Shown: in pieces, positions 53,508 to 61,862 of the stretch | Layout: each line of letters opens with the position of its first letter | Position numbering within the stretch: the first letter of the stretch is position 1 | Assembly (NCBI GenBank): GCA_036645935.1 | Contig: JAVXNE010000003.1 | Span: 1-64,000, forward strand | DNA: 64,000 nucleotides | Direction: 5' to 3' | Origin: JAUNBN01 sp036645935 | GTDB taxonomy: Bacteria > Bacillota > Clostridia > Oscillospirales > Ruminococcaceae | Position numbers and translations under genes: made by a program | Notes under the pieces: model-generated | What the model saw: only the letters and a program-made list of their open reading frames with translations | What the model was told of the DNA's origin: nothing | Database searches by the model: none

Positions 53508-53552
53508 ATACCTCCAATCGTAGCTTCTGTTCTGCGACTGGAGGCTTTTGTA
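53508..53552. terminator. Bidirectional terminator between convergent operons
   Basis: CCTCCA-A-TCG-T-AG pairs with CT-G-CGA-C-TGGAGG (11 pairs with two single mismatches). On the plus strand CTTTTG follows, on the minus strand TATTTTC. Confidence 0.65.
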
Positions 53553-53612
53553 TTCAATATCTTTTTTTGAGGTCCGGTTCACGTTTCCTTACATGTCATT
53601 GTTCTTTTTGTT

Positions 53613-54734
53613 TCACTTCAGAGTTGCAATCACAATCTCTGCATGACTGCCGATTCTCATTGGAAAACCCCAGCCCCCGGCTCCGGAAGAGACAATTATC
53701 TGATAATTTCCGATTTTTTCGATTCCGTAATTCATCTCATTTACTCCGCAAAGCTCGGCAATTTGCCCGACAGGCCAGATTTGCCCTGCATGAGTATGTC
53801 CTGATAGCTGCAAATCCACACCATTTTGGGCGGCGCTCTCGAGACTTCTCGGACGATGGTCAACGCCGATTATGAGTTTTCCTCTGTCAGCTCCGCAAAG
53901 GAGCTTGTCCCACGATTCGCGCTCGATGTCCGTGGAAAGCAGCGCGGGACTGCGCCCTGCGATATAAAAGGCATCTGCAACAAGTATCCGCTCGTTGTCC
54001 AGAACAGTGATATTGTTTTGTTCAAGCAGTGCGCGCAGCTCGTACATTCTGTTTTTGCCATCAGCTGATTTCATATTCATCTCGTGGTTGCCGAAAACAT
54101 AATACACGCCATATCGCGAGCGCAGCGAACCCAGAAGTTTTGCAGCCTTAGAAATTTCGGCATTTTTTGTGTTTTCATCAAAAATATCTCCTGCAAGCAC
54201 GACCACATCTGGGCTTTGCTCATCTATTTGCGCACATGTGCGCTCCAGTTTGTCCAGCGACTGTCCGGATCCGAGATGCAGATCTGATATCAGCGCGACC
54301 GCTAACTCCTCTTGCCCAACGCTCTTTTCGCTTTCAATTTCATATCGCGTTAAGACAACGTTTCTGGCATTATATGTTCCATACAAAAATACCGCAGCAA
54401 ACAAAAAAAATGCCAGCGCTCCGCCCATGTATATCCGTTTCCATATGTCCAGAGATGTTCGGTTTTTCAGCACTGCTGTAAACAAAAGATTTAGGATATC
54501 GCTCGCTATACACGCCATGAGCAAAAACAGTGTTACAAAAATACCTGCACTCATAATCCTAAATGCGGGCAGAATGCTTACAAGGGTCAACGCAGAGCTT
54601 GCGAGTACGAGTTTTTTATTGTCCGAAATGCGATGGACAAGCATTCGTCTGTAAAAAGAATAAAAATAGCATCCGCACGCCGTCATCAGCATCAGCGGAA
54701 CGGAGACGAGCATGATTGTTTTAATCATATTCAT
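53613..54734 (-). CDS. Membrane-bound metallophosphoesterase (YkuE-like)
   Basis: A 373-residue protein. Four to five hydrophobic segments in the first 125 residues are followed by a calcineurin-type phosphoesterase domain with all metal motifs: ISDLHLGSG, AGDIFDEN, GNHEMN, and SGHTHAGQ with VDHRPRS before it. Domain C-terminus VSSGAGGWGFPMRIGS is typical of YkuE/YpbG-like enzymes. Such proteins hydrolyse UDP-sugars, lipid-linked phosphates or nucleotides; substrate not predictable. ATG 54734 is chosen for AGGA with spacing six. A perfect inverted repeat lies just upstream. Confidence 0.9.
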   Translation of the reverse strand: MNMIKTIMLVSVPLMLMTACGCYFYSFYRRMLVHRISDNKKLVLASSALTLVSILPAFRIMSAGIFVTLFLLMACIASDILNLLFTAVLKNRTSLDIWKRIYMGGALAFFLFAAVFLYGTYNARNVVLTRYEIESEKSVGQEELAVALISDLHLGSGQSLDKLERTCAQIDEQSPDVVVLAGDIFDENTKNAEISKAAKLLGSLRSRYGVYYVFGNHEMNMKSADGKNRMYELRALLEQNNITVLDNERILVADAFYIAGRSPALLSTDIERESWDKLLCGADRGKLIIGVDHRPRSLESAAQNGVDLQLSGHTHAGQIWPVGQIAELCGVNEMNYGIEKIGNYQIIVSSGAGGWGFPMRIGSHAEIVIATLK

Positions 54735-54752
54735 TGGCAATCCTGACAGATC

Positions 54753-54791
54753 TATATTTGTTTCATCTACTATAATAACGAAACAAATATA
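54753..54791. repeat. Perfect 12-base inverted repeat upstream of the phosphoesterase gene
   Basis: TATATTTGTTTC (54753-54764) and GAAACAAATATA (54780-54791) with 15 bases between. On the minus strand the centre contains TATAGT, a possible -10. No T tract follows, so an operator is more likely than a terminator. Confidence 0.7.
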
Positions 54792-54831
54792 GGGTTTGCT
54801 TCAAATATGACTATATTATTAACATTATGCT

Positions 54832-55485
54832 TCAAACAAGTGCAGAACCGAACAACCTGAACAGAGTCCCTTGAACCACAGAAGCGCCAAATGAAACTGC
54901 GGCGGCGATTGCGAGCGAGTGATATATCGCGTCGTTCAGTTCGTTAAGACGCTTTGATTTTCCTTTGTATGCGATTGCGTAGAGCGTGAGCGATGCGCGA
55001 ATGCCTTTCAGCGCAAGACTGATGAGCGCGAACACCGAAACGGCGGTTGCCGGCGCGATGATAAGCAGGTTGAACACAATCCCGAGCAGCCCCAACTTCT
55101 GACAGATAAACGCCCCAATGAGCCCGGTTCCCGCACCGTTGTAAACGAGCAGCAGGAGTATAAGCGGCGCGCCTACTGTGCAATAGGAAAACACACAGCA
55201 TGCGAGCAGCGCCGCAAGCTGCGGAATTAAGGTGTATATAACTGTGTAGATAAGCTTTTCACTCGTGCGTGAAATAACCGAGTTTGATATTATATATCCG
55301 AAATAGTTAGACATCAGCTCGCTGCCGGTCGAATAGAGCATTGCGCCCGCGACCACACCGACAACATAAAGCGAAGCGCACAGCACAAAAAGTCGGTCGT
55401 TGCGCGACGGTGCAATCGGATTTCTTTTATGTGCGAGCGAGGATACCGAGCTTGGCAAGACGAGTGTTCTGCGCTTTCCTCTCAT
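54832..55485 (-). CDS. Stage II sporulation protein M-like membrane protein
   Basis: A 217-residue polytopic protein with five membrane segments. The pattern VVGVVAGAMLYSTGSE near residue 45 and FNLLIIAPATAVSVFALISLALKG matches SpoIIM (DUF95). In Bacillus SpoIIM is part of the DMP peptidoglycan-degrading complex of engulfment. No spoIID or spoIIP is here. ATG 55485 is preferred (AAGGATG upstream); GTG 55503 is an alternative. It follows the TIGR04086 gene by 24 bases. Confidence 0.82.
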   Translation of the reverse strand: MRGKRRTLVLPSSVSSLAHKRNPIAPSRNDRLFVLCASLYVVGVVAGAMLYSTGSELMSNYFGYIISNSVISRTSEKLIYTVIYTLIPQLAALLACCVFSYCTVGAPLILLLLVYNGAGTGLIGAFICQKLGLLGIVFNLLIIAPATAVSVFALISLALKGIRASLTLYAIAYKGKSKRLNELNDAIYHSLAIAAAVSFGASVVQGTLFRLFGSALV

Positions 55486-55509
55486 TTTTGTCATCCTTTG
55501 CACTAGACG

Positions 55510-55941
55510 TTATTTTTGACTTTTCGCCAGTTTTTTGGGCTTATCCTTAGATGAAACGCCGAGAACGCCGCCCACGCCGCCCGCGCTCGCGATTGCAAAG
55601 AATTTGTATATTGCCTGAGGTGTAAGTCCCTCTCGCATAAAAATCGCAGAGAGCAAGCCCAGAACCGCGAAAACGAGCATTCCTGCAACCACTCCGATCG
55701 CAAGACCGTTATTCTTTCTGCTCTTGCCAGTTGCATAAGAAGCCAGCAGTGTTGAGAGTGCTGTTACGATGGTGGTTATCGGAGCGTAGAGGTCGTGTGA
55801 GACGTCGATGTTGGCCATGAGCGCCGCCACAACGCTCATCAGTGCAGTGGTCACAATAACCGCCGCTCCGCCGGTTTGGGCGCTTGCGCGCATGAATTCT
55901 TTCGGGCCTTCAATTGCAAAGGATCTCTTGCTTTTTTCCAT
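55510..55941 (-). CDS. TIGR04086 family membrane protein
   Basis: A 143-residue protein with four membrane helices (about 25-45, 52-70, 80-102, 112-130) and a basic C-terminus. TIGR04086 proteins of unknown function are regularly found between yajC and downstream genes in Clostridia, as here. Its ribosome binding site GGGAGG is part of a strong terminator-like hairpin, seven bases before the ATG. Confidence 0.8.
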   Translation of the reverse strand: MEKSKRSFAIEGPKEFMRASAQTGGAAVIVTTALMSVVAALMANIDVSHDLYAPITTIVTALSTLLASYATGKSRKNNGLAIGVVAGMLVFAVLGLLSAIFMREGLTPQAIYKFFAIASAGGVGGVLGVSSKDKPKKLAKSQK

Positions 55942-55942
55942 A

Positions 55943-55985
55943 TAAAAACCTCCCTGCCGATACTAAAAAGTATTCGGTAGGGAGG
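55943..55985 (-). terminator. Terminator-like hairpin carrying the ribosome binding site of the TIGR04086 gene
   Basis: On the minus strand CCTCCCTACCGA and AGTA-side bases pair with a TACT-side and TCGGCAGGGAGG arm, 16 pairs with one bulge around a short T-rich loop, followed by TTTTTAT and the start codon. The 3' arm ends in AGGGAGG, which is the ribosome binding site. Confidence 0.8.
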
Positions 55986-56004
55986 AATTCTATTCTTAAT
56001 AATG

Positions 56005-56316
56005 CTACTCGTCTAACTTGAGCTTTTCAACCTCTTGAATGGCCCACTTTTGAAAACGAAGTTTTGTGCGGTCGGAACCGGTCTCAATGAGGATGGTGTC
56101 GTCCTTAACGCTCACGACGCGGCCGACAACTCCACCGATGGTCGTGATTCCGTCGCCAACCTCAACCGAGCTGCGCATGTCACGCTGCTGCTTCTCCTTT
56201 TTTTTCTGAGGACGAACAAGGATAAAGTACATGCCTGCGAGCATTGCGGCGAGTATGAATATCGAGCCGTACTGACCGAGACCCGAAGAGGGCGCGGCCG
56301 TCTCAAGAAAAAACAT
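56005..56316 (-). CDS. yajC: Preprotein translocase accessory subunit YajC
   Basis: A 103-residue protein with one membrane helix (about 17-36), the YajC motif YFILVRPQKKKEKQ and the basic soluble domain (GDGITTIGGVVGRVVSVKDDTILIETG). It joins SecDF. The gene sits between tgt and the TIGR04086 gene. Ribosome binding site TGGAGGAA, spacing eight. Confidence 0.95.
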   Translation of the reverse strand: MFFLETAAPSSGLGQYGSIFILAAMLAGMYFILVRPQKKKEKQQRDMRSSVEVGDGITTIGGVVGRVVSVKDDTILIETGSDRTKLRFQKWAIQEVEKLKLDE

Positions 56317-56380
56317 TTAGAGTTCCTCCAATTGGTAGTTTAATAATTATACACACAGCGGGGATCATTTTCAAGTAAAT

Positions 56381-57514
56381 TCACAATCTCTTGTCCAGTG
56401 CCGCAGAATATTTTCCTCTGAAACCCGCAAACTCGTCCCTATCTATGCTTGCACGGATTTCGCGAAGCAAATCATTATAGAAATAAAGATTGTGTATAAC
56501 GGCCATTCTCAGAGCGAGCATTTCGCGTGCTTTGATCAGATGTCGCATATAAGCGCGCGTGTAACCGGCACGGCACACAGGACAGGAGCAACGCTCGTCC
56601 ATCACACGTGGATCGTTCTCGTATTTTGCATTGTTGAGATTAAGCACGCCATCCCACGTGAAAATGTGACCGTGACGTCCGTTGCGGGCGGGCATAACGC
56701 AGTCGAACAAATCAACACCGCGCGCCACAGCTTCGATGATGTTTGTCGGAGTTCCGACACCCATCAGATATCGAATCTTGTCCCGCGGCATGTGCGGCTC
56801 AACGTCCTCAATTATGCCATACATCTCATTCGCGCTCTCACCGACCGCAAGCCCACCTATCGCGTAGCCGTCGCACGGAATATCCGCAATCTCGCGCATG
56901 TTGGCGACGCGTATATCGGAGAAACAACCTCCTTGATTTATCCCAAATAGAAGCTGTTCGCTGTTTATCGCCTTTTCGTCCCGTGCCAGATTGTCGCGCT
57001 CGGAGAGACAGCGTTCAAGCCATCGCACAGTTCTCGCGCATGAGCGCTCAACATAGTCGCGAGGAGAGGGATTTTCTATGCACTCGTCGAGAGCCATCGC
57101 AATGGTGGAGCCGAGATTAGACTGAATTCTAATGCTGTCCTCGGGACTCATGAAAACTCGTCTGCCATCAATGTGAGAAGCAAATGATATTCCCTCTTCG
57201 GTTATCTTGCGGATTTTCGCAAGTGAAAAGACCTGAAATCCCCCGCTGTCGGTCAGTATCGGTCCATTCCAGCGTGTGAACTCGTGAAGTCCTCCAAGTT
57301 TCCTCACCAGCTCGTCGCCCGGTCGAAGGTGCAGATGATATGTGTTGCACAGCATGACCTGACAACCGATATCGAGAAGGTCCCCCGCGTTGAGTCCGCC
57401 TTTTATCGCCCCTGCCGTCGCGACGTTCATGAAAGCCGGCGTCTGAAATGTCCCGCGGTTGGTTGAAAATTCGCCGCGCCGTGCGCCGCCGTTCGTTTTT
57501 ATGAGTTTGTACAT
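56381..57514 (-). CDS. tgt: tRNA-guanine transglycosylase (queuosine pathway)
   Basis: A 377-residue enzyme that swaps guanine-34 for preQ1 in tRNAs with GUN anticodons. Catalytic motifs: ILTDSGGFQVFSL (Asp), GVDLFDCVMPARNGRHG (nucleophile Asp), and the zinc site CSCPVC followed by a Cys/His in CRAGYTRAYMRHL. ATG 57514 follows GGAGG by five bases; longer frames are rejected. It is 54 bases downstream of queA, the partner that finishes queuosine. Confidence 0.97.
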   Translation of the reverse strand: MYKLIKTNGGARRGEFSTNRGTFQTPAFMNVATAGAIKGGLNAGDLLDIGCQVMLCNTYHLHLRPGDELVRKLGGLHEFTRWNGPILTDSGGFQVFSLAKIRKITEEGISFASHIDGRRVFMSPEDSIRIQSNLGSTIAMALDECIENPSPRDYVERSCARTVRWLERCLSERDNLARDEKAINSEQLLFGINQGGCFSDIRVANMREIADIPCDGYAIGGLAVGESANEMYGIIEDVEPHMPRDKIRYLMGVGTPTNIIEAVARGVDLFDCVMPARNGRHGHIFTWDGVLNLNNAKYENDPRVMDERCSCPVCRAGYTRAYMRHLIKAREMLALRMAVIHNLYFYNDLLREIRASIDRDEFAGFRGKYSAALDKRL

Positions 57515-57568
57515 CCGGCCTCCGCAATGTGAAATAATAACGTGCGCCCACAGCAAGTTGGACTCTTG

Positions 57569-58606
57569 TCAATCAAGCCCACTCGCAATGAACATGGCAT
57601 CACCGAAACTGTAAAACCGATAGCATGCATCAACGGCATGTCGGTAGGCCGCCATCGTGTGTTCGTAGCCTGCAAATGCGCTGACAAGCATGATCAATGT
57701 GCTCTCAGGCAGATGAAAATTGGTTATAAGCCCGTCCATCGCCTTGAATTTGTATCCGGGATATATGAAAATGCTCGTGTCTGATGCACACTCGTGAAAG
57801 AACCCACAATCATCTGCCGCCGATTCGAGGGTTCTGCATGAAGTTGTGCCCACAGCTATGACACGGCCTCCGCTCGCTTTGGTACTGTTTATGGCATCTG
57901 CGGTCTCACCCGTGATTGAATAGTGCTCGGTGTGCATGAGGTGGTGCTCGATCTCGTTCTCCTTGACAGGACGAAATGTTCCGAGGCCGACGTGCAGCGT
58001 GACGCGCGCAATGCCCACTCCGAGAGCTTTTATGTTGTCGAGCAACTCATCAGTGAAGTGCAGTCCCGCTGTCGGGGCGGCCGCAGAGCCCGGTTCATCC
58101 GCATAAACTGTCTGGTATTGTGAGGAATCGCGCAGAGGTTCAGTTATATAGTGCGGCAAAGGCATCATTCCGACGCTGTCGAGGAGATCGTAAAAAGAGC
58201 GCGAATGATCATAAAAAAACTCAGCGATGCGGTTTCCGTCCTCTGTTTCGCCTTTTATAATGCATGAAAGTCCTTGCTCAAACAGAATTTCGCTCCCCGT
58301 TTTTAATCGGCGTCCCGGCTTTGCAAGGCACTCCCAATGATCGTTGCTGAGAGGCTTGAGCAGCAACAGCTCAGCCTTGGCACCGGTCGATTTTGAACCG
58401 AGCAGTCTCGCGGGCAGCACTTTGCTATCGTTGATGACCAAAAGGTCTCCCTTTCGCAACAGGGATTGTATGTCTCGAAATGTATTGTCGAAAATTTTGC
58501 CGGTATCCCTATCAAGGCAAAGAAGCCTTGAGCTGTCGCGCGGCTCTGCGGGATGTTGGGCAATCAGTTCCTTTGGAAGGTGATAGTTGAACAGTGAGCG
58601 CTGCAT
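57569..58606 (-). CDS. queA: S-adenosylmethionine:tRNA ribosyltransferase-isomerase QueA
   Basis: A 345-residue enzyme converting preQ1-tRNA to epoxyqueuosine-tRNA, using SAM as ribose donor. Family stretches: FNYHLPKELIAQHPAEPRDSSRLL at the start, DLLVINDSKVLPARL, and the C-terminal DGLITNFHLPESTLIMLVSAFAG. ATG 58606 has CGGAG eight bases upstream. First gene of the minus-strand cluster queA-tgt-yajC-TIGR04086-spoIIM-like. Confidence 0.97.
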   Translation of the reverse strand: MQRSLFNYHLPKELIAQHPAEPRDSSRLLCLDRDTGKIFDNTFRDIQSLLRKGDLLVINDSKVLPARLLGSKSTGAKAELLLLKPLSNDHWECLAKPGRRLKTGSEILFEQGLSCIIKGETEDGNRIAEFFYDHSRSFYDLLDSVGMMPLPHYITEPLRDSSQYQTVYADEPGSAAAPTAGLHFTDELLDNIKALGVGIARVTLHVGLGTFRPVKENEIEHHLMHTEHYSITGETADAINSTKASGGRVIAVGTTSCRTLESAADDCGFFHECASDTSIFIYPGYKFKAMDGLITNFHLPESTLIMLVSAFAGYEHTMAAYRHAVDACYRFYSFGDAMFIASGLD

Positions 58607-58639
58607 TAATTCTCCGTTTTGACAGGCAAATTCCCGCAA

Positions 58640-58668
58640 TTGACATATAATATTGATGATGATAGTAT
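58640..58668 (+). promoter_or_regulatory. Sigma-A promoter of asd
   Basis: TTGACA (perfect), 17 bases, TAGTAT. The leader of about 90 bases is too short for a lysine riboswitch and shows none. Confidence 0.7.
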
Positions 58669-58763
58669 TGATTTCACTTATCGCGCGGGTACTTCATTAT
58701 ATGTCAAGTCGCATTATTTTTCAACACAAGGTGTGACTGCGAGCGCGCAAACGGGAGGAAGCT

Positions 58764-59768
58764 ATGGCAATAAAAAGAATTGCAGTTGTTGGAGCGACAG
58801 GCATGGTCGGAAGGACTTTTTTAAGAGTACTCGAGGAGTATGGCATGACGGATTTTGAGTATTCCCTGTTCGCTTCGGCAAAAAGTGCAGGTAAAACTAT
58901 TGATTTTATGGGAGCACCGCACACCATTCGCGAACTGACCGATCACAGTTTCGACTCGGGTTTTGACATTGCTCTGTTCTCTGCCGGCGCTTCTGCAAGC
59001 GGAATTTACGCTCCCATTGCGGCGCGGTGCGGCTGCGTTGTCATCGACAACAGCTCCCGCTGGCGTATGGATATCGAGGTTCCTCTCGTTGTGCCCGAGG
59101 TAAACCCTGAGGACGCGTTTAAAAATAAGGGTATTATAGCAAATCCCAACTGCTCGACGATACAGGCGGTTGTGGCTCTGGCTCCGCTGCATAGAAAGTA
59201 CGGTATCAAGCGTATAGTTTATTCGACATATCAAGCGGTCTCGGGCGCTGGTATTGCGGGCTGGGCTGATCTTGACAACGGTGCTCGGGCGTTTGTTGAG
59301 GGCACAAGTTTCTGCCCAAAAAAATTTCCACACCCCATTTTCAGCAACTGTATTCCTCACATAGACGTCTTCCTTGAAAACGGATACACAAAAGAGGAGC
59401 AGAAGATGGTTGATGAAACCCGCAAAATACTGCATGACGACAATATCGCCATAACTGCGACTGCTGTACGTGTTCCGGTGTTCAGCGCACACAGCGAATC
59501 GGTCAACGTTGAACTTGCGAGCGAATATGACCTGAATGAATTAAAGCATCTGCTTTCTGTTTCCGATGGAATAACGCTTGTTGACGATCCGACAAACAAC
59601 AGCTATCCCCTTGCAATCAATGCTGCGGGCACTGATGATGTCTTGGTAGGCAGGGTTCGCCGCGACGACAGCGTTAAAAATGGCCTCAACCTTTGGATTG
59701 TGTCCGACAACATCAGAAAGGGCGCCGCCTCCAACACGATTCAGATAGCGCAGCTGCTGCTGAAATAA
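58764..59768 (+). CDS. asd: Aspartate-semialdehyde dehydrogenase
   Basis: A 334-residue NADPH enzyme reducing aspartyl phosphate to aspartate semialdehyde, entry to lysine, diaminopimelate, threonine and methionine. N-terminal GATGMVGRTFLRVL binds NADP; the catalytic cysteine lies in NPNCSTIQAVVAL and the active-site His/Arg region in VRVPVFSAHSESVNVEL. Substrate Gln in STYQAVSGAG. Ribosome binding site GGGAGGAAG. dapA and dapB follow on the same strand. Confidence 0.97.
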   Translation: MAIKRIAVVGATGMVGRTFLRVLEEYGMTDFEYSLFASAKSAGKTIDFMGAPHTIRELTDHSFDSGFDIALFSAGASASGIYAPIAARCGCVVIDNSSRWRMDIEVPLVVPEVNPEDAFKNKGIIANPNCSTIQAVVALAPLHRKYGIKRIVYSTYQAVSGAGIAGWADLDNGARAFVEGTSFCPKKFPHPIFSNCIPHIDVFLENGYTKEEQKMVDETRKILHDDNIAITATAVRVPVFSAHSESVNVELASEYDLNELKHLLSVSDGITLVDDPTNNSYPLAINAAGTDDVLVGRVRRDDSVKNGLNLWIVSDNIRKGAASNTIQIAQLLLK

Positions 59769-60028
59769 TCTTGAATTCACTATTGGAAAGCAGTCTTGAA
59801 AGCGCGGAATCAATTCAAACAGCAATTGCTGTTCTGCAAAGACTTGAACAGGTACGGTCCATTGAAGATATCTCCGCCGTGATATTTGCAATGAACAAGG
59901 AGAACAATTTTATTTGGAGCTTTATCAAAACTTGAAAAGTTTCCACAGTCTCTCGCTTGAGTTTCCCTGAAAATGTTTGAATCATCAGTTTGACCCACGC
60001 TGCCTACTTTTGCACGAGAGGTGAATTT

Positions 60029-60910
60029 ATGAAAAAGCACACAATCTTTACAGGTTGCGCTACCGCAATCATAACGCCGTTTGCGAAGGACTATTCGGTC
60101 AATTTTGACGCTCTGGAGAAATTTGTCGATTTTCAGCTGGACAACGGTGTGAAAACACTCGTGGTTTGCGGGACTACGGGCGAAGCGTCCACGCTTTCCG
60201 ACGACGAGCAGATCTCGGTAATCGAATGTGCTGTCCAGCGGGCGCGCGGGCGAAATGCAACCGTCATTGCGGGGGCGGGCAGCAACGACACGCGTCACGG
60301 TGTCGCACTCTCCAGACGCGCTGCAGCATCGGGGGCAGACGCGCTTCTCCACGTCACCCCATACTACAACAAAACGACGCAAAGAGGTTTGATTGAGCAC
60401 TACCGAGCGATTGCCTCTTCGGTTTCAATTCCTATAATACTATATAATGTTCCCTCACGCACGGGACTTTCCATTGAACCTGCAACCTATGTGCAACTTG
60501 CTGAAATTGAAAATATCGTCGCAACCAAAGAAGCGAGCGGAAACTTCACTTCAATCGCATCTGCGATGAACCTCTGTGAGGGAGATTTGGATTTTTACTC
60601 GGGAAATGACGATCAGGCGATCCCAATCATCTCTCTCGGGGGCAAGGGCCTTATCTCGGTGCTTTCAAACGTGAAACCCGCTGAAACCTCAAAAATGTGT
60701 GACCTTGCGCTTGCCGGAGATTTTAAGGCTGCTGCGGCACTGCAAATCAGCTTAATGCCACTGATAAACGCGCTTTTCAGCGAGGTCAATCCGATACCGA
60801 TTAAAGCCGCCGTCGATATGATCGGTTTCAATGCAGGGCCGTGCCGCCTGCCGCTCTGTGACATGGATGAAAGTAAGCTCAAAAAACTGCGTTCGCTTGT
60901 GCTACAATGA
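60029..60910 (+). CDS. dapA: 4-hydroxy-tetrahydrodipicolinate synthase
   Basis: A 293-residue aldolase that condenses aspartate semialdehyde with pyruvate. GTTGEASTLSDDEQ, the conserved Tyr in YNVPSRTG and the Schiff-base lysine in IVATKEASGNF are present. Start 60029 has AGAGGTG upstream; the longer frame from 59990 does not. Its stop overlaps an ATG used by no better start of dapB. It feeds both lysine and peptidoglycan synthesis, and dipicolinate for spores. Confidence 0.97.
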   Translation: MKKHTIFTGCATAIITPFAKDYSVNFDALEKFVDFQLDNGVKTLVVCGTTGEASTLSDDEQISVIECAVQRARGRNATVIAGAGSNDTRHGVALSRRAAASGADALLHVTPYYNKTTQRGLIEHYRAIASSVSIPIILYNVPSRTGLSIEPATYVQLAEIENIVATKEASGNFTSIASAMNLCEGDLDFYSGNDDQAIPIISLGGKGLISVLSNVKPAETSKMCDLALAGDFKAAAALQISLMPLINALFSEVNPIPIKAAVDMIGFNAGPCRLPLCDMDESKLKKLRSLVLQ

Positions 60911-60924
60911 AAAGGTGTGACAGG

Positions 60925-61683
60925 ATGTTGAATGTTATAATCTGTGGAATACTCGGAAATATGGGCGGCAAGGTGATGGATGCATGCTTTGAGACGAGTG
61001 ACATCAGCGTCGCTGCCGGAATCGATATGCGTGACGGCACACTTGCCAGTATCCCTCTGTTTGCGTCTCCATCACAATGCACTATAAAATCCGATGTGCT
61101 CATCGATTTTTCAACGCCCTCCCTCGCGTTTGAAATCGCAGATCTCTGCGCGGAGCAAAAAATGCCGCTCGTCATGTGCACGACCGGCCACACTGGCGAG
61201 CAACTTGAGCGTCTCGCTGCGCTCGCAACCGTTGTTCCTGTTTTCAAAAGTGCCAACATGTCACTCGGAATCGCGCTGCTTGAAGATCTTGTCAAAAGAG
61301 CCGCTGCCGTTCTGGGGGCGGGTTTCGATATTGAGATAACCGAAAAGCACCATCGACGCAAGGTCGACGCACCAAGCGGCACCGCACTAATGCTCGCGGA
61401 CGCTATCAATGCCGAGCGCGGAAACCGTTATGATTATACCTATGAGAGACACAGCGTCCGAGAGCCGAGATTGCAAAACGAAATCGGAATTCATTCGCTG
61501 CGCGGGGGTACTATTGTGGGTGATCATGAAGTGTGTTTTGCCGGCAACGACGAGATCCTCACTCTCGCGCACAGCGCCTCGAGCCGCGCCGTATTTGCCG
61601 AGGGAGCGCTCTCTGCCGCTCGCTTTATTGTACGGCAAAAGCCCGGTAGCTATGATATGAAATCGCTTGTCTCGGCATTTTAA
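60925..61683 (+). CDS. dapB: 4-hydroxy-tetrahydrodipicolinate reductase
   Basis: A 252-residue NAD(P)H reductase acting after DapA. The nucleotide-binding CGILGNMGGKVM and the catalytic EKHHRRKVDAPSGTAL (His-His and Lys) are intact. Start 60925 is supported by AAGGTG with spacing eight; ATG 60907 lacks a site. A strong terminator follows the stop by 17 bases. Confidence 0.96.
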   Translation: MLNVIICGILGNMGGKVMDACFETSDISVAAGIDMRDGTLASIPLFASPSQCTIKSDVLIDFSTPSLAFEIADLCAEQKMPLVMCTTGHTGEQLERLAALATVVPVFKSANMSLGIALLEDLVKRAAAVLGAGFDIEITEKHHRRKVDAPSGTALMLADAINAERGNRYDYTYERHSVREPRLQNEIGIHSLRGGTIVGDHEVCFAGNDEILTLAHSASSRAVFAEGALSAARFIVRQKPGSYDMKSLVSAF

Positions 61684-61700
61684 ACAACTGAATGACAGTC

Positions 61701-61736
61701 AGCCCCGACGCTATATGGCGACCCGGGGCTTTTTTG
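61701..61736 (+). terminator. Intrinsic terminator after dapB
   Basis: AGCCCCG pairs with CGGGGCT, enclosing a smaller CGC/GCG stem, and runs into six T. It ends the asd-dapA-dapB group. Confidence 0.9.
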
Positions 61737-61800
61737 TGTTAAAAATCCATTTCAAATTTTGGACGTAAACAGGGCGGTGCATGCAGACAAACTTTCGCGG

Positions 61801-61829
61801 TTGAATAAACCGCTGAATTATGATATCTT
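61801..61829 (+). promoter_or_regulatory. Probable sigma-A promoter of the MFS gene
   Basis: TTGAAT, 17 bases, TATCTT with an extended TGA before it. Preceded by the hairpin GCGGTT-GAATA-AACCGC (61796-61812). Confidence 0.45.
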
Positions 61830-61862
61830 ATTGTTCAGCATCGTCTATGAGAGGACAATCAA

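Noticed and set aside
58669..58763. A lysine riboswitch in the asd leader
   Set aside because: The leader is under 100 bases and shows none of the conserved core.
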